Below, piece by piece: positions 22,187-33,084 of a stretch of DNA of 64,000 nt. How positions within the stretch are numbered: the first letter of the stretch is position 1; every line of letters begins with the position of its first letter. Position numbers and translations under genes: made by a program. This stretch comes from Diphasiastrum complanatum (taxonomy: Eukaryota > Streptophyta > Lycopodiopsida > Lycopodiales > Lycopodiaceae): NCBI GenBank assembly GCA_029204225.1, contig CM055103.1, forward strand, positions 27,144,293 through 27,208,292. Direction: 5' to 3'. The notes under the pieces were generated by a model. It did no database searches, was not told the DNA's origin, and saw nothing but the letters and a program-made list of their open reading frames with translations.

Positions 22187-23283
22187 TGTTGGATTTATTA
22201 CTTCTACTCTCCTTAAATCCCATTTTAATCTGCCTCCATTCATGCTGCATATTTATTAACATTGTCGCATAGCCTACATATTTACACGCAAATTGGCACA
22301 GACAAATAAAAGGTGAAAGAATCGCGACACTGTGTTTTTACACAGGTTATGGTGACAGGCAAAAACACTATCTTACAGAATGCCAAAGGTGCCCTAAAAG
22401 CAAAGGCACCCTGTAAATCTAATCCCAAGGCTATTCGTAAGAGTGACGCACTTTTTGCATAGTCATCACCAACGGTCACCTCAGCACTGACTGACGTCGC
22501 ACCCTTTTCACGCTTCCCCCATGCAACTGCGCTAATAGACTGGACAACGACTGCGGCCACCCATGATCTCTTACAGACAACACATCCACTGTACTTTCCA
22601 CATATGCACAACTGTAATATAATGTATATATACTGGATACCATTTGCGTATTCAGGTTAATGGGTGAATGCGTTGATGAGTGAAGAGACTGATGTAGAAG
22701 TAGATGAAGTAGATGCCATGAGCATTGATTCTTCATTCTTGTTAGAATTAAGGTTTCATCCCTTTTTATAGATTGAAATAAGTTTTGTAGGGCATGCGGT
22801 TTCGTCGACTATTATCTTGTACTCTACCGCATTATTGACATGTATACATGATATATTTAATCTGATACAGCTCTTTGTTTTGCATTCAGATCCGTGTTAA
22901 TATTGCTATGCTTATTTTTCATTCTGTCTGATCTTTCTAGTTGTTCTTTCTGGTAATAGACGACTAACATTTAGTCTTGTCTTTCGCGACTAATTATCAG
23001 TCAAGCACAGTCTAGCTCTTCGCGAATCATTCGCGACATATAATTTGTCTTGCTATTAGTGACAAATTATTTTTTTGGCGCTTCATTAGCTTGGCTACGT
23101 AATCTAGAATGACCACGATTTCCATCATTAAAGTTTTGTTCATTCTGATAGGCGTAGTCATGCTTACGGAGAGAGTCACATAACTCGTTTCGCTGCACAC
23201 GAACATTTTCTGTTCAAGTTCATTTCTTGTTCGAGTTCGTGTCTCATTCGTGTTCGTCATTCATCTCCCCACTCTCTCCAACA
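22187..23283 (+). repeat. 5' LTR of copia element B (1097 bp)
   Basis: Starts TGTTGGATTTATTACTTC and ends ACTCTCTCCAACA. A TATA-like run GTATATATAC is at 22624-22633, fitting an LTR promoter. It contains one copy of a CGCGACTAATTATCAGTC unit, where the 3' LTR has two. Confidence 0.95.
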
Positions 23284-23295
23284 TGGTATCAGAGC
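23284..23295 (+). promoter_or_regulatory. tRNA-iMet primer binding site of element B
   Basis: TGGTATCAGAGC immediately after the LTR end, a perfect match to the usual plant copia primer site. Confidence 0.95.
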
Positions 23296-23440
23296 TATTT
23301 TCATAGCTTGATAAACTTCCACAATACAAGACTCTACTAGACGATAGAGTAATTGTTTTCTTGTTCTGTATTTTTCAGTATCAGATTTTCATACTTAAGT
23401 CACTGATAGTTTCTTCTATCATTTAGATTAACTCTTCCAC

Positions 23441-24409
23441 ATGGATTCCCAAGGCAAAGCCAGTCCTATCATGGACAAGCTTGATGAAGCCAATTACCAT
23501 ATGTGGAAATTCAAGATGAAAACTGTGCTATTGGCAAAAGAATTGTACGACGTTGTTACAGGTGCAGAAGGGAAACCCGAAGCGGACGATGCGACAATCA
23601 CCAGATGGAAGCTGAAGGATGGAAAAGCTGTTGTTGCAGGAAGACACGCGAAGGAACGAAGCCTCGAGTTCCTCAGCTGATTCTCACACCTTATACAACA
23701 AGACATGACAAAGCAGAAGAAGAAGAAAGGCCCGAAGCAATCAAAGCCAGACCAGAAACCAGCTCAGCACAAGGAACAATCGAATTCGCAGACAAAGAAA
23801 AAGTTGTTCTGCAAATACTGCAAACGAAACAACCACGAAATACAAGATTGTCCCATACTTCAAGCGAAGAATAACAGCAAAGGGCAGTTGAATCAAGTGG
23901 CAAATGCAGCTACAGAGGCTTCACAACCTATTCAAGAAGCGGATCATGATGCCTTCATGACCAACCATCAAAGAGCATCTGGCGACAGTTCTCGGTTCCT
24001 GGATTCCAGAGCCACTCAGCACATGACTAGCCTCATTGGTTGTTTCGAGTCCTATACACCTTACAGTACTCAAAAATTCGCTCACCTTGGCGACAATAGC
24101 ACACAAGCTATTAAAGGTGAAGGCATTGTAAGATTATGCTTTGTAAATGATCAGTCTAAGCTACTTTCTAAAGTCCTATATGTACCAAAGTTATCTACGA
24201 ATCTGCTCTCTGTAAGCAGAATCACAGATCTAGGACACAGAGTAGAATTTGAATGTGATCAGTGTAAAGTAGTTGATAGGACATGCAAGATCCTAGCACT
24301 CGGAAAGAGGCATGGATACTTGTATAAATTGAGTCATTGCTTTTCTGCCTCTAGTCAGGCTCTCAGTACTTCAATTCATTCAAATAAAGGTTTACTTGTG
24401 GCATTATAG
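23441..24409 (+). pseudogene. Copia B Gag and protease, Gag internally deleted
   Basis: Gag begins at the ATG at 23441 with MDSQGKASPIMDKLDEANYH and MWKFKMKTVLLAKELYD. At about 23633 the frame jumps from a KLKDGKA segment to a LLQEDTRR-like segment, so roughly 95 codons of Gag are missing compared with the related copia at 50014. The zinc knuckle CKYCKRNNHEIQDC (about 23813-23855) is intact. The protease loop is FLDSRATQHMTS (Gly to Arg), followed by HLGDNSTQAIKGEG and LYVPKLSTNLLSVSRITDLG. The frame stops at 24407 and pol resumes one base out of frame. Confidence 0.9.
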
Positions 24410-25912
24410 ACTTGGTCATTTAAATCATGCTGCTGTACAACGAATGTCTAGAAAATCTATTGTTCTTGATCTCGACTATCCTCGCAAAAAAATCGAGTTA
24501 CCTATCTGTCAAGACTGTCTAGTTGGTAAATAGACTAGGAAACCATTTAAGTCAAGCCATCAGCATGTTGCTAGAGGATTGCTAGATGTTGTACATTCAG
24601 ATATTTGTGGCTTGATGAAAAATCTTTCACTAAAGGATGCCAAGTATTTTATAACCTTTATTGACGAATTCTCCAGAAGGACGATGGTGTATTTCATAAA
24701 GAAGAAATCAGAAGCCTTCAATTGCTTTAGAATTTTCAAGGAGCATGCAGAAAAGAAGACTGGAAGGACGATCAAGGCCCTAAGTTCAAACAACGGTGGA
24801 GAATATATCTCTGTCGAATTTAAGGAGTACTGCCAAAGCCAAGGCATTGAGCAGCAATTCATCACTCCTTACAGTCCTCAGTCTAATAGCTTAGTTGAGA
24901 GGAAGAACCTTACTCTGGTCGAATATGCTAAGTGTATGCTATCGCATGCATCGTTGCCCAAGAGATTCTAGGCTGAAGCTGTCTCCACTACAGCTTACCT
25001 CCAGAACAGATGTTCAACCAAGGCCCTCTTAGACAAGACACCCCACGAGGTGTGGACAGGCTCTAAGCCTTATTTGAAGAACCTAAGAGTGTTTGGATGC
25101 ATTGCCTATGCGCAGATCCCAAAGGACACAAGGAAGACATTGGACTTCCAAGGTCTCAAGACTGTCCTGAGCGGATATACTTCGTCTGATAACACTTACA
25201 AGCTATACAATCTTGATACCCATCAAATCTTGTATAGCCAAGATACAGTCTTTATCGAGGATCAGTTCATCGACCTCAAAGGCAAGGATATTGCTCAAGA
25301 AGAACCTTCATCACCTATCATTGACATGACAGTCCGAGCTTCTAGCTCAAGCATGTCTATTGTCAACCCACTTCGAGACAACGAATCGGACAAAGATGTT
25401 GCTGCTACCCAACAACAAGTCCCAAGAGTGGTTTATTAGTCGAATCTTCCTAGAAGATCAAGTCGAGTGTGCACACAACCCACAAGGCATACTCCTGAGT
25501 CTGTTTGTCTCTTGATGCAGAAACTGACAACAGTCGCAGAGGCACTTAGCCAACCAGACTCTGATCTCTGGAGAGAAGCCACGGACAGAGAGTATTCCTC
25601 TCTGATAAAAAATCAGACACGATCATTAGTCGAAGCTCCTATTGGCTGTAATATCATTGATTGCAAATGGATCTTCAAAATCAAATATAATGCCAACAGA
25701 GCAATTGATCAAAGGAAGGCCAGACTGGTAGCACGAGGATTCACCCAGATCCTGAATGTCGACTACAGTGAGACTTTTAGTCCAGTTGTCAAACATTCGT
25801 CGATCCGAATGCTCCTGTCTTATGCTGTAGTTGCCGACCTTGAAGTACATCAACTTGATGTACAAACAGCCTATATGAATGGAGTTATACAAGAAGATAT
25901 CTACATCACCAA
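24395..25912 (+). pseudogene. Copia B integrase and RT N-terminal part
   Basis: GAG-pre-integrase box LWHYRLGHLNHAA is followed by C..CLVGK. The integrase core has VVHSDICGLM (first Asp), SSNNGGEYIS (the usual second Asp replaced by Asn), and FITPYSPQSNSLVERKN with the catalytic Glu. The C-terminal part has VFGCIAYAQIP and DTVFIEDQFIDLKGKD. RT starts WREATDREYSSLIKNQT, CKWIFKIKYNA and HQLDVQTAYMNGVIQEDIYI (motif A). Stops occur at 24531, 24969 and 25437. The frame ends at a deletion junction near 25910. Confidence 0.9.
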
Positions 25913-26650
25913 TGGATCCAGACCTGTATTTGTCAAAGGACCAAAGTCCCAAGACCAAGCAGGAAGAGGAGCAAATGAGAGAGTATTTGTATCAATCGAT
26001 ACTAGGATCTCTCATGTACGCAATAGTCTGTACAAGACCAGATATCTCTTTTGCTATTAGCTCACTCAGCCAATACATGGCTAATCCTGGCATTACCCAT
26101 TGGAAGGCTCTTATTCGAGTCATGAGGTATATTCGAGCTACCATAGACCAGTGCATCTGCTATGGAGATGTCAGCAACGACAATCTTCATCAGCTCAGTG
26201 GTTATTCTGATGCAAGTTGGGGAGGAGATGCAGACAATCGTAAGTCCGCATCTGGATTTACATTCTTCTTCAACGACGGTCCTATTTTGTGGAACAGTCG
26301 TAAACAAACCTCTATCGCACTTTCTTCTACTGAAGTAGAATACATTGCTGCTTCTCAATCTATTAAGAAAGCATTTTGGTTGAGAAATTTGTTGTCAGAC
26401 ATCAATCTGTATCAGTTAGCCCTACAATTTTGTTTTGTGACAACCAAAGTGCTATTGCCTTATCGGCCAACCCTAGATTTCATTCTAGGAGTAAGCACAT
26501 TGAGATCAGATATCACTACATCAGGGGCAAGGCTCTCGACAGAGAGGTGAGCTTAACGTACTGCAGAACGCAGGACATGGTTGCAGACATTTCACGAAAG
26601 CACTCACTGTTAATGCACACAACAAATTTTGTGCATTGCTCAGTCTGAAG
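25912..26650 (+). pseudogene. Copia B RT end and RNase H
   Basis: It resumes at SPMDPDLYLSK, then GSLMYAIVCTRPDISFAIS, GYSDASWGGDADNRKS (RNase H first Asp), LSSTEVEYIA and FCDNQSAIALSANP, with HSRSKHIEIRYHYIRGKA. The RT palm with its YVDD box is missing: about 170 codons of a usual copia RT are absent between EDIYI and the first block here. One frameshift separates the two RNase H halves near 26410. Confidence 0.9.
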
Positions 26651-26671
26651 ATCAAGGCATTCACAGATCCA

Positions 26672-26684
26672 GATGAAGGAGGGG
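26672..26684 (+). promoter_or_regulatory. Polypurine tract of element B
   Basis: GATGAAGGAGGGG directly before the 3' LTR. Confidence 0.85.
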
Positions 26685-27849
26685 TGTTGGATTTATTACT
26701 TCTACTCTCCTTAAATCCCATTTTAATCTGCCTCCATTCATGCTGCATATTTATTAACATTGTCGCGCAACCTACATATTTACACGCAAATTCGCACAAA
26801 CGAATAAAAGGAGAAAGAATCGTGACACTGTATTTTTACACAGGTTATGGTGACAGGAAAAAAAGAGACACTATCCTACAGAATGCCAAAGGTGCCCTAA
26901 AAGCAAAGGCACATTGTAAATCTAATCCTAAGGCTATTCGTAAGAGTGACGCACTTTTTGCATCGTCATCACCAACGGTCATCTCAACACTAACTGACAT
27001 CGCACCCTTTTCACGCTTCCCCCATGCAGCTGCGCTAATAGACTGGACAACAACTGCGACCACCCACGATCTCTTTTAGACAGCACATCCACTGTACTTT
27101 CCATATCTGCACACCTGTAATATATGTATATATATAGGATACCATTTGCGTATTCAGGTTAATGGGTGAATAAGTTGATGAGTGAAGAGATAGATACAGA
27201 AGTAGATGAAGTAGATGTCCTGAGCATTGATTCTTCATTCTTGTCAGAATTAAGGTTTCATCCCTTTTTACAGATTGAAATAAGTTTCGTAGGGCACGCG
27301 GTTTTGTCTGCTATTATCTTGTACTCTACCACATTATTGACATGTATACATGATATACTTAATCTGATACATCTCTTTGTTCTGCATTTAGATCCGTGTT
27401 AATATTGCTATGCTTATTCTTTATTCTGTCTGATCTTTCTAGTTGTTCTTTATGGTAATAGACGACTAACATTTAGTCTTGCCTTTTGCGAATCATTCGC
27501 GACTAATTATCAGTCGAGCACAGTCTAGCTCTTCGCGAATCATTCACGACTAATTATCAGTCGAACACAGTCTAGCTCTTCGCGGATCATTCGCGACATA
27601 TAATTTGTCTTGCTATTAGCGACAAATTATTCTTCTGATGCTTCATCTATTAATGCTTGGCTACGTAATCTAGAATGACTATGATTTCCATCATTAAAGT
27701 TCTGTTCATTTTGATAGGCGTAGTCATGCTTACGGAGAGAGTCGCATAACTTGTTCCACTGCACACGAACATTTTCTGTTCGAGTTTGTTTCTTGTTCGA
27801 GTTTGTGTCTCGTTCGTGTTCGTCATTCATCTCCCCATTCTCTCCAACA
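26685..27849 (+). repeat. 3' LTR of copia element B (1165 bp)
   Basis: Same ends as the 5' LTR, but about 68 bases longer. Most of the extra length is a second copy of a ~54-bp unit carrying CTAATTATCAGTCGA and CACAGTCTAGCTCTTCGCG (27480-27600). The LTRs also differ at scattered bases, so the insertion is not recent. Confidence 0.95.
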
Positions 27850-27959
27850 AGCTTAATGCTTAAAAAAAAAGGAGAGAGCAGCTATAAACAGCCTCTATGA
27901 TTGTGCTAATTCGCGCCCTCCAAATTTGCCCTCCTGATGGCAACCTGCTTGTTATTTAG

Positions 27960-28009
27960 GATGAGAAAAAGACAGAAGGGATGGCGCGCCTCCAACCCTA
28001 CTGATGGCC

Positions 28010-28104
<95 letters not shown>

Positions 28105-28152
28105 CCCTCTGCCATTCGGATTGTGAATTTTGCAAACCCGAGTTGTATTGGG

Positions 28153-28196
<44 letters not shown>

Positions 28197-28200
28197 GGGG
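27960..28200. repeat. (CT)n and (GT)n microsatellites in a dispersed repeat
   Basis: A CT tract (28014-28101, ~44 units) and a GT tract (28155-28193, ~19 units) are separated by 53 bases. The left flank GGGATGGCGCGCCTCC resembles that of the CT tract at 9137. The repetitive frames across them are artefacts. Confidence 0.9.
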
Positions 28201-30334
28201 ACTCTTAGTTAACAACACGTTTTTTGTTGTTAATTTGGTGAGTTGTATGGCCGGGTAGAAAATTTGGGTGGAGAGTGAGGTTAGTCAAAATTCTCTCGCT
28301 TTTTATTCCTTTTTTATTATTTCCATGGGCTACTTATAGTCATTATGGACTATGTTTTTGTGAATGCAGTTAAGGTACTCGCAAATCATAATGGCTTAAA
28401 GAATTGGTGTGAATTAGATTTCGATGCATACTAGGTTTTTTTCGTGTATTTGTTGCATTGGTTCCATTTTGCAAAATCATTGGTAAAAATTCTATGGGCA
28501 AATTATTGTCCGTTAAAATGCTATTTTTTGTGGACATTGCTCGATTAGGAAAGTACACCCGTAATGATTTAACCGATTGAAAAATTTTACCAATTTTTTT
28601 GGTTTTTTCCTATGCAAATGGATTGAATGAAATTCTAGAGAAGGGGTGGCAAATGAAAATTCGTCCGACATCACTCGACCGTGATGACCCCCTGTAATTT
28701 TAAACACATGGTTGCAGGTTAGGATCATGGTGTGTTGGAATTTCATCTACGCAATGAATAGGAAAAACCTAATGCAAAATCTATCTAATCGATTATTAGC
28801 CATTATGATATACAACTTGGGCTTAAAAATGAAAAAAAAAATTCAGTGAGTAAAACCCGAGAGTTGTTGTTGGCTGGATAAATCGTTGGTCGAGCCACTT
28901 TAGCTTGCATAATGTCCCAAAGTAAACAAAAGCAAATTTCGTCGATGCTTTGGGTCAAGCCTCAAGAGAGTGCAACCCATAGAACTGTGACTGGGCTGAA
29001 TTCCTGGTGGAATTCCATAAAGCTTTTTTCACAGTTAACGAAATGTGTATTCGCTTTATTAACTGCAATGGGCAACCGAGAACGTGAATTCTTGGATTTT
29101 TTTTGCCAAGGTGTCGTTTTTTCAAACTCGTACACAGCCAGAAACAGCCCAGAAGCCTAGGATGGAAAAACTAAAATGGAACAAAAAAGTTTTTTCTTGA
29201 TGTGCTTGAAGCCGTGGGCGTACCGACACTATTTGTTGGTAAGAACAAGAAAAAGCCGGTTCATTCTTCCCCATTTCTTAATCTGTGACTCAAGACATGT
29301 ATACTTTGATCCTCTTAGTGACCGTAAAGATTATGAAAAGGGGCGAAGGAATGTTTTGATTTAGTTGAAATTGGAATTTTCAATAAATTCCTAAGAACTT
29401 CATATACTTGTATTATTTTTTCTGACACTTTGAGGGCCTTTGTGGAGGAAGAACCTGTGGTATGGGACGCAGGCAATTCCAAAATGAAGATCTGAAACTA
29501 ACTGGATCAGTTGACCATAGTATGGTCGTAAGTATTAGTGATGCCAACTACTATCGGTCATCAAACGAGTGTTTTGTCGAAAATTTGAGATATTGGTCAT
29601 GACCTCTTTTTTTTGGATATTTCAAATTTACAAAACCAGAAATCCGACATGCTATTTCTTTATAAAGGATATATTGGTGAATTTCTGAACACATTAATAA
29701 CCCGATTTTTTGTGATTCCTTGGAAGGTAATTTGGATTACTCGTTGACCATAGACGATGTCACAGAAATGGTTAATAAACTGTTTTCTAAAATTGTTTTC
29801 TCTACTTGAATCTTCAAGAAATCCTTTTCTGATTTACGTGTTATTCTCAAGCTTGGTAACGAAGAAGATCTTTGGTTAAGTCATCGTGTTGGGACATAAT
29901 CTGTATTAGAAGCAACACTTCTTTGACTTTTTTGATTTTCTTGGATCTTTTCTTTGAAACTTCTCTTGGAAAAATCTTGAATGATTTGCGCCCCTTCGAA
30001 ACTCGTGTTGTTTCCTCTTAAAAAGGGGGAGTAGTAAGAAGAATAGAAAATTATCATGGAGGAACATCAGTCAATGATTCCAAGAGGAATCTGTTATATC
30101 GATGATGGACCTGTTTTTATAATCAGAAATGATAGGATATTTAGATATTATAGAAATCCTTTATGGATTTTAGTAGATATCTGGTTTGAAGATTTAAAGG
30201 GGGGAAATTTAGAAAGTACTCTTGCAGTAGAAAAGTGGCTGATAACAAGTCCGATTGATTTGTGTCAGAACTTGGTAATTCTATTGCATGATGGGGGTTG
30301 TTGAAACCTGTTCCTTGAATATCGGTTATAATGT
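28201..30334. other. Unassigned AT-rich DNA with small open frames
   Basis: Parts at 28558-28690 and 28860-28911 resemble pieces inside gypsy element A (10999-11110 and 9420-9453). Open frames at 28912-29160, 29176-29364 and 30056-30304 have no motif I know. A purine run AAAAAGGGGGAG at 30018-30029 could be an old polypurine tract, but no LTR start follows. I see no supported gene. Confidence 0.4.
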
Positions 30335-30500
30335 CTCATGTAGTAAGGGACAAGACAATAAATGATAAAGTGCATACCAATGTAAGATAATAATGTCATG
30401 TGTAAATTTGACACATTGAAAAACCAGTATTGATGGCGAAATGTTACTAGGCAAATCTAGCCAAGTAGCATTCAAGAGGAATCCTCTCCAACACAAGATT

Positions 30501-30546
<46 letters not shown>

Positions 30547-31050
30547 TACCTAAGAAATCTAAACAAAACTGAACATAATCGTCCCAATACCACACATACG
30601 AATCTTAAAGTCAATCGAATTCATATAGTGTCATGTCATCATAGTCAAAAGACAACCATATTTTCTCAATGATGATGCCATCAAATATGTCTTATGATTT
30701 TTCAATAGCATTCTAGAACTGGGATAAACACTCAGGATATAATAATAGTTTTTCCTAGCCAAATTCTGAACTAGTTCACAATACTAGCCAAAGTTTACAC
30801 CAGTCTAGCAGTGACATAACTATTTGAGAAGCATTTCTTAAGTCTTACAACCATAATGTAGGAGGCTGTATGGTTAGAAAATCACATATTTGTAACCTGT
30901 AATGAAATCACCTTGTCCAATACACATTGTAGTGCAGTAAGGGACACGATAATGAAAGACAAAATACAAATCCATGTAAGATAGTAAAGTCAATAGTAAC
31001 TTTGAAACACTGAAAACCAAGTATTGTTGCAAAATGTTACAAGGCAAATC
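30335..31050. repeat. Direct duplication (~125 bp, two copies) around a GT repeat
   Basis: Copies at 30335-30460 and 30932-31050 share GTAGTAAGGGACA-like, AATGTAAGATA and GAAATGTTAC(T/A)AGGCAAATCTAG boxes. Between them lies the second copy (30502-30665) of the GT-tract repeat seen at 19697-19880. Confidence 0.75.
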
Positions 31051-31057
31051 TAGAATG

Positions 31058-32838
31058 GATCGGTTTTGTAGATAGGCTGCTGTAGTAACAGCTTCTGTCC
31101 AGAATTTCTTTGGAAGAGAGGCATGGGCCAGCATGCTCTTTGCACTTTCAATGTGTGTCTGATTCTTCCTTTGAGCTACACCATTGGACTGAGGTGAGTA
31201 GTTGGCTATGGATTGTTGTAGGTGTATTCTGTTGGCCTTGTAGAAAGCTTTGAACGTGGTGGAGATAAATACTCCCCCTCCATCAGAACGTAGAGCTTTG
31301 ATTTTTCTCTGGGTCAAATTTTTTGCTGATGTTTTGAACTGCTTGAAGGTATCAGATTTTTCCTTCATAAAATAAGTTGCAGTCCTCCGAGAGAAGTCAT
31401 CAATAAAAGTCAGTAAGTAGACAGCTCCCCTTGTGGAAATGGTCTACATAGGGCGACAAATGTCCATGTGTACAAGATCTAGCAAATTTCTAGAAGTATG
31501 GACTGTATCGAAAATGGAAGGACTTCTAGCATGCTTGTTGATTATACAACTTCTACATGGAGTATCGAATTTGCTGATTGTGGACAGATCTTGTACCAAA
31601 TTTTGTTATGACATTTGTTGACTACAATTGGAATTGAGGTGGCCTAATTTGAAATGCCAAAGCATATCAGCTGATTCAGAAGTGGATGTATAAAGAGCTT
31701 GACAAATAGAAGAATTACAGTGGCTGATTTTGTAAAAACTGCCACTCCTTTTTTCGAAAGCTAGAGCTTTCCAAGATTTGTCAAAAATGGTGCAGCCATT
31801 TGTGTCGAATTCTACCCTCCGACCCAAATCTGTAATTCTGCTAACTAAGAGCAGATTTTTGGTCAAATCGGGAACATGGAGAACGTTGTCAGCAATTTGA
31901 CTTCATCTCTCTGAAATTCGATCCTGATTGTTCCTTCACCCTCAATAGAATGAGTTGAGTTGTCTCCAAGCTGCACAATTTGAGAGTGGGTGTATGATTT
32001 GTAATCTCTGAACCAGTTCTTGTGGTGAGTCATATGTTTAGTTGCTCCTGAGTCTGGGTACCAGGAATCAATATCATGATGTTCTCCGACCTTGGTCAAA
32101 AAGGCTGCTTCATCTTCATCTTGTTGTTGGATTGAAAAATTGGCTGAAGCAGAATTTGCTTGTCGTTGGAACTGTATTTTCTTCTCATTGTTGAATTTCA
32201 AAGTTTTGCAATCCTTGATGAGATGGCCAGTTTTCTTATAGTATTTGCAGAATAGATTCTACTTTGATTGAAATGACGAAGAATCCAAATTTGACCCTGG
32301 ACCAGAATTTGATCCTAAGTCAAAATTTGACGCAGAGTGAAAATCTGACCCAGACTGCATGTTGTTCCTTTTGTCAAGATATTCTGACTGTGTAGATCTG
32401 TTATCCGACCTTGAGCTTGAGGAGGTTGCAGATCTTCTGACTTCCTCTTGTAGAAGCATCGAAATTACTCTTGAAAGAGTGAGGTGTTCCTGGGTCAAAA
32501 TTGCTAAGACCCAATTTTCATAGGCTCTACGTAGACTCGATAATAGAGTCATAACAACATTAGAATCTTCTATGATTGAGCCAATTGCAGCCATCTACTC
32601 CATAAAAATTTTGAAAGTGTTGAGATGACTCGAAACACTTTCTACTTCAGACATTCTGAAGGAAAAGAATTTCTTCCTCAAATGTAATTTGGATGTGATA
32701 TCCTTGATATCGTAGAGAGTTGCTAGGATGTCCCATGCATCCTTAGTAGTCTGAGCAACACGTATGTGGCTGATTTGTGTGTCCCTGATATTGAGAGTGA
32801 TCGTGGAAAAAGTCTTGCCATCTCTCAGTCTCCATTTG
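31058..32838 (-). pseudogene. Truncated Ty1/copia Gag-PR-integrase on the minus strand
   Basis: From right to left: Gag part KDAWDILATLYDIKDITSK and LRRAYENWVLA, a degenerate zinc knuckle CKYYKKTGHLIKDC (second Cys lost), a protease loop WYPDSGATKHMTHHKNWF with the DSG triad intact, then LVSRITDLGRRVEF, LWHFKLGHLNS and an integrase core with ALRSDGGGVFIS, ANYSPQSNGVAQRKN and AAYLQNR. Frames are broken at several points. The Gag N-terminus is replaced by an unrelated plus-strand LTR at 32839, and everything past AAYLQNR is lost. Confidence 0.85.
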
Positions 32839-33072
32839 TGTTAGAAACCAATGATAAACTTGTTATTGTTTACGATTTACTGTTGACAGCTGTTACCAGC
32901 TGTAAGTAGTTGTAGGCTAGTCTATAGTCAACTACTAGTTTTCTCTCTCTATATATTCAGGGTTCATTGTACTCTCTTTCAGTTAGTGTAATAGTGTGAT
33001 GGTGTGTTCTTCCTCTTTCTCTTGGTGATTGCTTATGGTGATTGATTGATAGTGCTCATCAGATTATTGACA
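32839..33072 (+). repeat. Short LTR (234 bp) with primer site, retrotransposon otherwise unseen
   Basis: It starts TGTTAGAAACC, has a CTATATATTC promoter-like run (32949-32958) and ends GATTATTGACA. A perfect primer site TGGTATCAGAGC follows at 33073-33084. It is much shorter than the other LTRs here. No second LTR copy and no polyprotein follow in the window. Confidence 0.75.
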
Positions 33073-33084
33073 TGGTATCAGAGC

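Larger units (their letters stand above)
22187..27849 (+). mobile_element. Ty1/copia element B, complete ends, internally deleted
   Basis: Two LTRs (22187-23283 and 26685-27849) both run TGTTGG...CCAACA and flank gag-pol. A 5-bp target duplication AGCTT sits at 22182-22186 and 27850-27854, which proves a single insertion. A primer site follows the 5' LTR and a polypurine tract precedes the 3' LTR. The interior carries two large deletions (Gag middle near 23633, RT catalytic region near 25910) plus stops and a frameshift, so it could not move by its own proteins. Confidence 0.95.

Noticed and set aside
23284-23295. tRNA gene at the TGGTATCAGAGC motifs
   Set aside because: Each copy is an isolated 12-base complement to the tRNA 3' end next to an LTR; no cloverleaf surrounds any of them.
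27937-28218. Cys-Val and His-Thr repeat frames
   Set aside because: GT microsatellite translations; likewise at 30502-30543.
28912-30304. Small plus frames that could be unknown genes
   Set aside because: Short, unsupported by motifs or splice sites, and set in repeat-bearing DNA.
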